From assembly GCA_040954595.2 (NCBI GenBank), contig CM082587.2, positions 5,394,001 through 5,458,000 of the forward strand: a stretch of 64,000 nucleotides of DNA, written 5' to 3'. A model generated the notes under the pieces. It made no database searches and had not been told where the DNA came from. It saw only the letters and a list, made by a program, of their open reading frames with translations. This DNA is from Balanoglossus misakiensis. Lineage: Eukaryota > Hemichordata. A program made the position numbers and the translations under genes. This document shows positions 1 through 14,149 of this stretch, piece after piece. Positions within the stretch are counted from its first letter, which is position 1; each line of letters opens with the position of its first letter.

Positions 1-647
1 CCCAGTGCAGTCCCGTCCCTTGTCAGCTGTGCGTTTCTGTGGCCTCTGTGCTGTGCACTAAAGTTTGTTGGTAGAAATTGGTTTTTCTGAGGGGAGCAGT
101 AAAATTTAACATTTACCTCCTTCTTCTGGGTGTCTTTGTGGAGTACAACTACAGTAACATAGCCGTAATCGCCAACTTTCAGTGGCGATCGCGTTCTAAC
201 TGGTACGTACGCTGCAGCCCTCGTTGTTTGTTGACATCAACCTGTTAACCGGAAGTGAAACGGATTGGTGGCGCACTAACCGGAAATGAAAGCGAAAACG
301 CCGGTACATAGAGCATACTGATGGCAATACATTGGATCTGATGCATTTGTGGTACCGACAAGATGTAAGTAGGATACATTTTTGTTGGTGGGTGAATGGG
401 TATGCATTGGGGAAGGGATTATAGCTGCAGTTCGTTGCTCTCGGTGAATACGATAGCTACTCAACTGCAGCAGTATGCAGCACAGAAAGTGATGAGGAGA
501 ACACTGGCTGATGGATGGATGAGAACAATCATCACTGGAACATGTGTAAATGAATGAAAGTACATCTACAGTGAGCAGAAACAAGTCGCACTTTCTCAGC
601 TATGTACAGCCCAGCATCACAGTGTACCAATATCTTTGCATTTCAGT
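1..647. other. 5' flank and 5' UTR region of NDOR1
   Basis: No gene is supported here. The segment holds the upstream flank of NDOR1. A polypyrimidine stretch ending in AG lies one base before the NDOR1 start codon at 648, so the 5' UTR is probably split by an intron. On the minus strand a short open stretch near 118-215 ends in a GT dinucleotide and might be the end of an exon of another gene, but it has no ATG in frame and no recognised product. Confidence 0.4.
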
Positions 648-4581
<3,934 letters not shown>

Positions 4582-4938
4582 TGGAACATTTGAACCAGAT
4601 TGAGTGTCTCAATGAGAAAGGCTCTGCTGCAGGAACCAACGGATACTTGTAATGTCATGCCTCATGGGGACGTTGCCGGATGCAGAGATGACCGGAATTA
4701 AGTCATTTTGCTGCAATGGAAATAAGTCCTGTGTGCACGTGGCCATAGCAACAAGACGTGCACAATGCCAAAAGAGAACTATGTATGAAATATTGCAATA
4801 CGTACATGTACTGTACTTTTAAACGTTACATTAACAAATGTGTCAATTATTGAAATAAAAACATGATTACAAACCAAACAGTTTACCGTTGTACTAACTA
4901 GTTCTTGCACCAAATGTGAGGAAACTTGCCACAAATGA
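4582..4938. other. Convergent 3' UTR interval between NDOR1 and GEMIN4
   Basis: The stop codons of NDOR1 (+) and GEMIN4 (-) face each other across 357 bases. It contains the NDOR1 3' UTR and its probable poly(A) signal. No clear GEMIN4 poly(A) signal is visible before the NDOR1 coding sequence, so the 3' UTRs may overlap. Confidence 0.7.
4854..4859 (+). terminator. Poly(A) signal AATAAA of NDOR1
   Basis: Canonical AATAAA 273 bases after the NDOR1 stop codon, the first one downstream on the coding strand. Confidence 0.65.
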
Positions 4939-7900
4939 TTATTTTCTGATATGCTGCTTCACTTGAACCGGTATGTTGCTTATACTGTCCAGTTTCTGAA
5001 ACAGTCTCGCCCTCTGCTCATTATCTGGTACCACATTAATGGCCGACGTCACAGCCCTCCTCTGATTGGCCATCTCCTGCACGACTGCCACCCCATTGGC
5101 CGCTTTGAATTCTTCCATTATATTCAATAGCTCCAGCGTCAGTACGAACACATTCTCTGTTACACCAACTGGAGTGATCGACAAGGCCAGGCAACTGTTA
5201 CACAATAGCTGTGTTATGGTGAATACTTTTGGCTGTGAGGGGGACAGATTATCTTCTGCAAGATCCTGTAAATGGACAAAAAAAATTTATGATCTATAGT
5301 TTATGTTCTTTATGTACCAATGGGGAACAAAAATGACATCTGTAATGTTGCATACCTTAACGGTTCCGGCATAAAGTTTGGTTATGTGTCTCCATAGTGA
5401 CAAAGATGTCCACCCTACGCACAACTCGTCAGAAAGGATTTCCAGCACTGACGTCAACAACTGGGAGATGGAGAGTGGCCGCAAAGACTCTAAAACGAAA
5501 ATAGGTATTAGAAATTGAATTAATGCATTGATTTTTGGACCCACACTGAGGCATCTAACGCAAAAAAATGTTAGCACTCTTGATACTGAGTCAACAACGT
5601 GCAACACAAACCAACGCACTTTCAACGACAATGATTTACCTCGGAACTCATGGAAAGGCAGATGTTTCATGAACCTTGTACTGTACGGCACCCTGAGAAT
5701 CCCATCCTGCATCAGGTGCTGCAGGACAGCAACGATAGCATCCCACTCTGCCCTGGTGCACTGTGGGAGGACCTGGACCGACGCAATCAACATCTCTTTG
5801 TACACTTCTGCCGGTGGTGGTAAACTGTCCTTCCTGAGAGACTGTAAAAATGGAGACATAATGCAACGTCTTCAAGACACTGAAATCAGATTGATAGTCA
5901 GATTGCTAGAAATACATATTGAATTGTAAATGACTGGTTAAAAAAAAATTAAAAAATATGGACAAACCTTCATCAATGTTGCAGACATTTGTGTAGACAC
6001 TCTACAACCTTGCAGAAAAGCTAGAAATCCACCAGATGCTGCATCTGTACCTGATGTAGAAAGGTCCATGAGCTGGACTGACTGCCACTCTCTGCTTGGC
6101 AAATCACAGATGAACAGCAGTGAAGCTGGGACATACTGTAAACACATATACATGTAGAATGTTAATCACAAGGACTGAAATCACTGCAGAATTTAAAAGT
6201 CCTCAAAGATGAAGTTAAACAAAAATTTTCACAAAAGGAGAGAGATCCACTTTATTAGCAGTACTTACTTGTATATGTTCACTGCAGACATCGCTTAGGA
6301 AAGAATTCAGATGGAGAGCCACAACCCAGTCCATACTTTGAAGTCGGTTCTTTAGCCACACAACACCAACTTCGTCAAGCTGACCTTTGGTAGAATCACA
6401 AAGCACAATAATTTGTTATCGAGACATAAACTGTCAAATTGTGGAAATAACATGTCCATGGATCTAAAGACAATGTCAGTCATGAAATAAAAAATTATTG
6501 TATTAATACCTCTCCTCAGACCCACTTTCAGAACTTCTGCAGCCTCTTGAAGGAGCTTCACAGTCAACTCTTTGATCTCCAGCCTGTTACCACAGCAACC
6601 ATTACCGCTATCCCACAATACATTGCACACTTCCAACAGCCTACACAGGCAAAGCATGATGGGAAATGGGTTCAGGTCAATCATCCAGTGGCTACTGTCC
6701 AGCACCCCAGCGGTTCCCATGGCAACTTTCAAAAGCTTCAGCGCTATTCCCGTCGGCAGAGAGTCGTCGGTTTGTCGGGAGTCTAGACTGAGGTAGGGCA
6801 GAATGCAGATTTTCACCACTTCTTGGACATCCATCAGCGGGGGTTGCGAAAACGGGTTTGTTTGATCAAGGGGTGACCTGTAGGGCTGCAATTCAATAGG
6901 AAATACAGTGAGTGACTCTTTTTCATGCTTTTCCATCTTAATCATCTTTTGGCTGAAAGGTGGCACAGTACGAGCTGTGTTTTTCTAAGAAGCCTATTGT
7001 CAACAAATGGACAGACAGACAGACGGTGAACAAACAGATTGCTACCATGTCAGGCCAGCCAGACCAACAGAACCAAAAGCATGGTCACAAAAATCACTAG
7101 CCCACTGGCTCACAATTACAGGCACACAACTGAACTCACTTTCAGTAATAAGCTAATCAGTTCCAGAAAGTTGTTCCGTTCTGTAGTGGATTCTAATGAT
7201 GTCATACCGGTCTGTGCCAAACAGTGACACAGAAGAGATTCACCAGAACTCCTCTTGTACTTGCAACAAGACGCCATACACTGCAGTATCTGGGGGAAAA
7301 AATTAACGTCACTCATTTTATTCCACTTTTTGTCATACGCCCAATGATTGTTTGGACCTATACCTCAGTTCAAGGGATCTCCCTTCTGACCACAAGGGAA
7401 TTTCGCAGAACAAACATTGAAGATATTTTGATACGCTAACTGTTGTGAGTGCATTTGTTAGAACTTTACATGTACCTGAACAATGATCTGAACTTGTGCA
7501 GAGCTTGTTGTTGCTATGGAGACAGCTTTGCTGAGAATCTGGTATGGTGACTGGAAAGCCAGACAAGAAACTTCGGCCAAAACCTGAAGCAAAATGGAAA
7601 ACAAAATTCAGAAACTAGATCGACACAACACTGTGAGGACTCATAGCAGGCAGATTGTGTAGGAAGAAATATAAACTCTTCTGAAGTGAAATAGACAGAT
7701 TATACAGTACAGTTATCAATGCCTTCATCAATCACCTTTAGAATGCAACTCAGTTTTGATCACTTACCTCACGGAAATCGGACCTTTTGTCAACGTGGAC
7801 AAGCTGGTTGAACACGGTTGTCAAGTGTTGGTGAAAGGTGTCTGACAGGGACTGCTCAAACAGGGTTGGCAGGCCGTGACTATTGACCAGGTGGTCTCGG

Positions 7901-10446
7901 ATCCTGTTCTGTGATTCTATTGGCAGGGACGTGAAGCACTCGAGCAACACCTGGAAAAGAATAATCACAGTACTGCCATCACTCATGTACAACATTGCAC
8001 AACAATAATGAATTAGTATGATAATGAGATTATATTCTCTTTAATCGTTCTGGGGAGAACAATGTACATGTATAAGTCATCAGCACTCTTTCCTTCAAAG
8101 CCCATGCACCATGTACCTGTATGTATTAAAATCAAATACTGGATTCATATGGTGAAACTCTCTCATATATCAAGATGACTGTTACATGTAATTGAAATTT
8201 AGATGTGGAAATATCATTCACCTCTTTCAGTTGTAAAACCAGGTCTCCTTCATCTGTTTCACATGCTTGGCCACTGACGTCATGCAATATTTGAATCAGA
8301 TGTAATGCAAACCTGGAAGCACAAAATATTGTTTAAAAAATCATAAAAACAATGTTTTAAATGTATACAATGCGCATTTCTATGATCCAAATGACACAGA
8401 CAGAATCACGATGTCAGCTACCTAATCACTTTTTTCTAAGTATCCTCAAGAAGAGTAACAAGGTGTTTGGTACAACAGGGGCAGGAGTCAGACAGCAACC
8501 TCACTTACCTTGTTGATGGCATTGCTGGCAGATTTTGTGTGAGACAATCTATCCACCTCCGATCGGAAAACCAGAGTTGCTTGCAGTCTGTCAGCAGCCA
8601 CTCCATGCATTCTACAGAAAAGAAAACCATGTATCTGTTAGCAGACAACAATTCACTTCTTCAACCTTCTCCGTACACTTGGCCATTGCCCGACGCCATT
8701 TACAATTTGAGAAGATTCCAGTTTTGCATGTGGGCCAAAAGATGCAAAGTTGCCTCAGTGCGAAAAAAGTAATCACAATTTCATAAAAGAATGATATAAT
8801 TAATATTTGGGTACTGACCTTGGTAACGATCCAATCGTTCCTTAACCCTCAAAAAGGCATCCTCCAACTTGATTTCAAAATCATTATTGCACATGGTGGT
8901 GTCCAATGATAATTCTGTATCGTCTTCCATGGGTTTGTCAGGAGCAAGAGAATTACTGCCCAGCAGCTGTGTTACACTCTTTAACTTTTCACACAGTGTT
9001 TCTACCTTCTGTCTCAAATCTGAAAGACACACAGAGCCCTGCGAGGCCGAATCCTGCTGCTTCAAAACGTCACCAGCTAGCAAAATTTCCATCGTCCTGT
9101 GCAGTCTAACAAGCGTGTCCAAGAAACTATCAAGAGACTCACACTGTCTCATGTCGGCTTCACGTTTCTCAGGTGAATCAGACAGCAAGTCTGGCCACAC
9201 ATTCAGTAATATCTCCCAAAGGAGATGAATGGGGATCGAAATCAACTCGTGTCTTCCGTGCCAGTCAAAAAGTTTCTCGGCCTCAAGACCACCACCACGT
9301 AAAACCTCATTTTCCAGGCTCTTTGTGAGATTTCCAATTTGTGCACTGCCTTCCAAGTTAAAGCTTTCATGCAAAAGACTCTTCATTCTTCTGCAATACT
9401 GTATAATCTCAGTTCCTGTGAGATCCTCCCTTGACCCCTGACCTTTGTCCTCGTGACCTCTAGCTGTAACTGAATCCACCACCACAACGGAATATATGAA
9501 GTTAGCAAGCAGTTTCGCAATCCTTCTTTTCGCTTTCAAATCACATATCTTGTTCTTCATTGTGTCGAATGACTTCATCAAAAGAGACAGCACTTGGCTT
9601 CCACTCATCCAAGCATCTCCTGAGCTTTCTTGCAAGAACGTCATGGCTGATTGGAGCATATCTATCCACAACTGGACATCAGAGTCCTCAATGTATGTCG
9701 CAATACAGTCCAGCAACTCTTCCATGCATAGCTCCTGGCTCTGACGTGGTAATTTCATGATACACTGTCAAATGAAATAAGGTTCAACTGTTAATTACAG
9801 CCAGTGACCATAAATGTACATGTATCAAAATGAAATCATGAGGGATCAGTGGGAGGGGCGTCCACAGAACAGGTACAATGTACACACATTGTACCTGTGT
9901 GTGTGTGTGGGGGGGGGGGGGGTAATCAGCCCCCCCCCCCCCCCCCCCCCCAACGGTACAGCTGCGTACCACAGCTTGTATAGAGTTGAAATGGTTATAG
10001 GAAGAAACCGATCAATACCAAAACAAAAGCAACTAATTCATAGATACCTCAATGCACTCTTTGCCCATACATAAATTCTTCAAAAGTGTTACATACACTG
10101 GTGTGCTGAATGGCGGAAGCGACATGACAACTCCGTCAAACCCAGGGAGATCGTTTACTCCCATGCCGGTGTTCACGTCACCGTTACTCTTCGCTTTCGT
10201 CTGCGTTCTCTGCAACCATCTCACAAAAATGGCAGCGTGGATCTTGAAGCGGGCCAGTTCTTGTTCAGTGGCGTCGTGGTCACCGGAGAGGCCGGTAACG
10301 ACGTCGTTTACAGCGTCTCCGATGATTTTCACATAGGGCCCGCAGTCATGTTTACGTTCTATGTCACGGAGGGTTATCGGCTGTGCTTGCTTCTGGGTTA
10401 AAAAGAAAGCACCTTGCAAGACGGCAATTTCTTCGCTGAATTCCAT
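4939..10446 (-). CDS. GEMIN4: Gem-associated protein 4 (SMN complex subunit)
   Basis: Gemin4 is a subunit of the SMN complex that assembles Sm cores on spliceosomal snRNAs, and it binds Gemin3/DDX20. Thirteen coding exons, in transcript order: 10446-10048, 9764-8819, 8611-8509, 8312-8222, 7950-7768, 7583-7476, 7289-7140, 6885-6510, 6384-6269, 6135-5968, 5841-5640, 5489-5356 and 5265-4939. They sum to 3303 nt, 1100 residues; human Gemin4 is about 1058. Recognised by collinear similarity, not by a motif: the N-terminal EEIAVLQGAFF block, ARFKIHAAIFVRWLQR, TTVFNQL, the ILPYLSLD and NPFPIMLCLCRLLE blocks, MDWVVALHLNSF, and RVPYSTRF near the C-terminus. The protein is largely helical with no obvious enzymatic motif. 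The chosen ATG at 10446 puts the first conserved block within ten residues. The frame stays open upstream to 10593, so a longer start is possible but less likely. Confidence 0.93.
9895..9953. repeat. GT run with facing poly-G and poly-C tracts
   Basis: Inside GEMIN4 intron 1, a GT dinucleotide run passes into a long G tract, a short spacer (about 8 bases) and then a longer C tract. The two homopolymers can pair as a hairpin, or each strand can form quadruplex-type structures. Tract lengths in the assembly may be unreliable. Confidence 0.85.
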
Positions 10447-10970
10447 TTCGATAACATTACACAGTGGAGAAAGTTCTCCCTCTGTGTAGACAGCGCTAAA
10501 TGCTATCGACGAACTGGAAACGTCTTCGCTACCACATGTCAACAGTGGAAGACGCCATCTTTTTTTGACGTAGAGGATGTTGGGTCGGGTCATCCGAGGT
10601 CACCTTGGTCATCTTGACCTTTGACATGACCCAATTTTATAGCGCCCCAGACAGGGCGGGCCCGACTGCACTGACAATGACCAGTCTGTTACGGCCATAA
10701 AGAACGTACTGAACTGGGGCAGCGCAATTACTCGGCAAATGAAATAACTTACTTGTGCCAACAAACTTCTTTTCCCCGGCTGAAGGAGGTAAGTCAAATT
10801 TAGTCAGGTGTATAATCCACAGTCAAAAAAAAAAAGCAAATGAAACTTCCTTACTTGGGGGCGGGGCCCCTTGCTATAAAGCCTATGGAAGGAATCTTGA
10901 TAGTCAGTTACTATCTAGTATCAAATAATTGCTTCTCTTGTTTCAGACTGGACTCAATCACGCACACAAG
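10447..10970. promoter_or_regulatory. Divergent promoter interval, GEMIN4 / class V PLP enzyme copy 1
   Basis: The two start codons point away from each other across 524 bases. The plus-strand gene has an acceptor-like tract (ttgtttcag, ending about 10946) before its ATG, suggesting a non-coding first exon inside this interval. The interval from about 10410 is the left part of the tandem duplicated unit and recurs at 13585-14149. Confidence 0.55.
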
Positions 10971-13072
10971 ATGTTTTCCAGAGAAACAGTTCTTACCATA
11001 GCAACCACCTCCTCCCTGGGCATTGGTCTTGTCGCTTTGGCATACTGGCAAAGGAAAAAGAAGAAAATACCAGTTTCAGACATCAAATTCGGGAAGGAGA
11101 TGAGAGAGGCAGAGTTCTTTTTTCATGATGACATCACACCGTGTAACCATGGTTCATATGGGGCTGTACCAAGAACAGTGTTTGATGCAAGATACAGGTA
11201 AGATATGGGCTGTAATGATTTGGCAGGAAGTCATACATATCAGGTATCCACAGCAGATACAGCCTTGACATTTGCTGGTTACCATGGGAACCACTTGGGC
11301 CCTGCCAATGCTGCTTGCAGCTTTATTTTCAATGAAAGTTTCCTGAAGAAAGTATTTCCGTTTCTGTATATCTTAATTGCTTCCACAAATAAAACATTTA
11401 ACATTGATGTTGTTCCTAGACTTCTACTAGAATACGAACAAGGCCCAGAACTTTTTGAGAATTTAAAATATGCAAGGTATCATGATGAAGCATGCGAAGA
11501 AGTTGCTCGGTTTGTTGGTGCCAAGAAAGAAAACTTAGTTTTTGTGAAAAATGTAACTACAGGTAACTATAACAAATATAATTGCATTTCAACAGGTTTA
11601 AAATATTCACGACTGACATTGCCTGCATTTTATGGTTTCTTGAATACTTTTACCGATCGTACATCTTTTAACGAAGCTGTTTTTGTCATTTTGCTAAAGG
11701 AGTTTCAGCAGTACTGAAGTCCTTAAAACTCGCGAATAAAGGTGACACTATACTCGTACTTAACCTGACCTATCCATCAATGGTCTATGCTGCTGAGGAT
11801 ACATATGGTAAGATTACTCATTGTTCTCCCTACAAGTATTTTGATACTTTCTTCCTTAAAATGGCAATAGTAACAAAACCCTGTGTATAAACTCTGTGTA
11901 TTATACAATGTACTCAAATTGTCTGCATTAATTGGACCTTCCATTGCGATTGCCATTGCAGGCGCAAATGTTCTGAACATGGACATCAAGTTTCCAATCG
12001 ACAGCAAAGAAGATCTGATTCAAAGATACAGAGATATCTTCTCTTTGAATCCCTCCATCAAGATTGCAATCATAGATCACATCAGCAGTTCCACTGCATT
12101 GCTCTTTCCTGTCAAAGAACTGATTGAACTGTGTCATGAGTTTGGGATACAGGCACTCATCGATGGTGCTCATGCCCCTGGTCAAGTTGCCTTGAACTTG
12201 GAGGATCTGCAGGCGGACTATTACACAGGTACAGTGTTATATCATTCAAAGAGTTGATATATAGATAGAATCAAAGTGTTTAGAGAAAGGTTTTGATGTA
12301 TTTCAGAAATTATTCTTATTTTTTCTTCCAGGGAACCTGCACAAATGGCTGTACACCCCAAGGGGCGCAGCGATCTTGTGGGTTCATCCGAAACACCACG
12401 GCGTGATCAAGCCACTGGTGACCTCCCATTTTTGCAGAGAGAGTATGCAGAAGCAGTTCTTCATGCAGGGAACACTGGACAACAGCACCTACCTCGCAGC
12501 GCCTGCCGCTATCCAGTTTTATAAAGACATCGGAGGGATGGTGAGGGGTGTTCTTACTTAGCAGGCATTTAAAAACCTAAGTTTTCACCACCATTGGCTG
12601 TATACAGCAAGGATTTAATAATTAGTCATAGTGTTGTATTGTTTGTAATAATCTGCTGTGCTCCATTTGTGACCATGACAACTGCTGACTTACTGAGCAT
12701 TACGTCATTCTTCCACAGGACAAAATACACAGCTACACCAAGTCCCTTCTGGACTGGGGCATTCCCATGCTAGCCGAGGCGTGGGGAACTGAACCCTTTC
12801 CGTTGCCGGCCGACATGAGAGCTCCCCACATGCGGATGGTGCGGATACCCAGCTCTCCGGAAAAGCACGAGATCGCCAGCCAGTGGGCCGTGGATATCCT
12901 GGCCGGGGTTTTCGACAAGCACCGCATCCACTGCGCGCCGGTGGAAGTGCAGAATCAGTTGTGGTGTCGAGTGTCTGTGAATATTTACAGCACCAAAGAG
13001 GATCTGATAAAACTAAAGGATGCCGTGCTTGATGTTGTGGGCGTAGACAAGAACAAGAACAGGAAAGACTGA
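10971..13072 (+). CDS. Membrane-anchored class V PLP enzyme (isopenicillin N epimerase-like), copy 1
   Basis: Class V aminotransferase-fold enzyme of the CefD/isopenicillin-N-epimerase-like group; the substrate in animals is unknown to me. Six coding exons (10971-11197, 11420-11562, 11700-11807, 11962-12228, 12332-12540, 12719-13072) join in frame to 435 residues. The N-terminus has one hydrophobic helix (about residues 8-26) followed by the basic run QRKKKKIP, as expected for a signal anchor, which is unusual for this fold. The catalytic domain follows: CNHGSYGAVPR near residue 58, NVTTGVSAVL near 120, the PLP-contacting DGAHAPGQ near 227, and the Schiff-base lysine K253 in NLHKWLYTPRGA. All key residues are present. 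A near-identical paralogue lies 1.1 kb downstream on the same strand. Possible activities include epimerase, desulfhydrase or C-S lyase; sequence alone does not decide. Confidence 0.9.
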
Positions 13073-13205
13073 TAATGACGGGATGTCAGTTTTGAGTTCT
13101 TGTAATGCACTTGTCACATGACGTGATTTTTATGATAGTGATGCAGTGATCTGGGGTTGCACAATGATGTTGCTGTGAACAATATTTGATTCATATACGT
13201 GTGTA

Positions 13206-13537
13206 CTAAAAATGCATGTTTTTTATGTGTGAAATAATCTGTAGAACCACAGGGTAGTCAAGTTCCAAGAGGTTTATTCCTTACTTCCAATCCTAAGAAT
13301 ACACAGTTGGAATTGAGAGCTACGTTTTCGATGTGACTAGCACATCTTCCTCAGGCTCAATAACAATGAGAAAGTAAATTTGCAAATGTCAGAGAAAAAC
13401 AAAAGAGGGTGTTCATGTGACCCAGAATAGACAAAGGCCAAGAAAGTGACAAGTTTTGATTTCCTGTAGGCCAGTATCTCGCTGTCATCTACATAATCTC
13501 TGCTGTGATGCAAATTCCTCACGTGAGTTGCAAGCAT
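13206..13537. mobile_element. About 330-bp insertion in the 3' flank of copy 1
   Basis: The flanks of the two tandem copies align: copy 2 reads straight from gtgtact into taacctcaataaa near 16860, while copy 1 has about 330 extra bases at that point. The extra segment contains a small palindrome (gatgtgactagcacatc near 13331) and has no long reading frame. This is the footprint expected of a short non-autonomous element, or of a deletion in copy 2. It pushes the AATAAA signal of copy 1 to 13545. Confidence 0.5.
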
Positions 13538-13544
13538 TAACCTC

Positions 13545-13550
13545 AATAAA
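13545..13550 (+). terminator. Poly(A) signal of class V enzyme copy 1
   Basis: AATAAA in a segment shared with copy 2 (16873-16878). In copy 1 it is separated from the stop codon by the inserted sequence, so another site may be used. Confidence 0.45.
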
Positions 13551-13584
13551 TATGTGAATATTAATATCACAGCTATTTTAACGC

Positions 13585-13800
13585 ACCTCGTAGGACGGCA
13601 ATTTCTTCGCTGAATTCCATGTCGATAACTTCACACAGCGGAGAAAGTGTTCCCTGTGTGTAGACAGCGCTAATGCTATCGACGAACTGGAAACGTCTTC
13701 GCTACCACATGTCAACAGTTGAAGACGCCATCTTTTTGTTGACATAGAGGATGTTGGGTCGGGGCCGGGTCATCTAAGGTGTCATCATGACCCGATTTTA
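13585..13800 (-). pseudogene. Duplicated fragment of GEMIN4 5' end and promoter
   Basis: This segment repeats 10410-10640 with few differences. On the minus strand it includes the GEMIN4 start codon (at 13620) and about the first twelve codons, then the upstream region. Indels (for example one A missing at about 13672) show divergence. It cannot encode Gemin4 because the rest of exon 1 is absent; sequence to its left is the 3' flank of class V copy 1. It marks the left end of duplicated unit 2. Confidence 0.85.
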
Positions 13801-14026
13801 TAGCACCCCAGGGCGGGGCGGACTGCACTAGTTAATGGCAAGGCTGTTTTAGCCAGCCACTTCACAGACAACGTACTGACCTGGGGCAGCACAATTACTC
13901 GGCAAATGAAATAACTGTTACTTGGGCCAACAAACTTCTTTTCCCACGGCTAAAGGAGGTAAGTCAATTTAGTCAGGTGTATAATCCACAGTTGGAAGGA
14001 ATCTTGATATTCAGTTACTATCTAGT

Positions 14027-14098
14027 CCAAGCAGAAAGGGGTCTTTAATATGGGAGCGCGATATTTATGACCATAAGACCCCTTTCTGCTTGGGATGG
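14027..14098. mobile_element. Palindromic (foldback/MITE-like) insertion
   Basis: Inverted arms, CCAAGCAGAAAGGGGTCTT and its complement AAGACCCCTTTCTGCTTGG, flank a short AT-rich loop. Comparison with copy 1 shows the whole hairpin is extra: copy 1 runs from ctatctagt directly into atcaaataattg at the matching place. It therefore inserted upstream of copy 2 after the tandem duplication. Confidence 0.75.
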
Positions 14099-14149
14099 CC
14101 CAAATAATTTCTTCTCTTGTTTCAGACTGGACTCAATCACGCACACAAG

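Noticed and set aside
118-215. Possible minus-strand exon at the left edge
   Set aside because: Open but short, weak donor, no start codon in frame, no recognised product.
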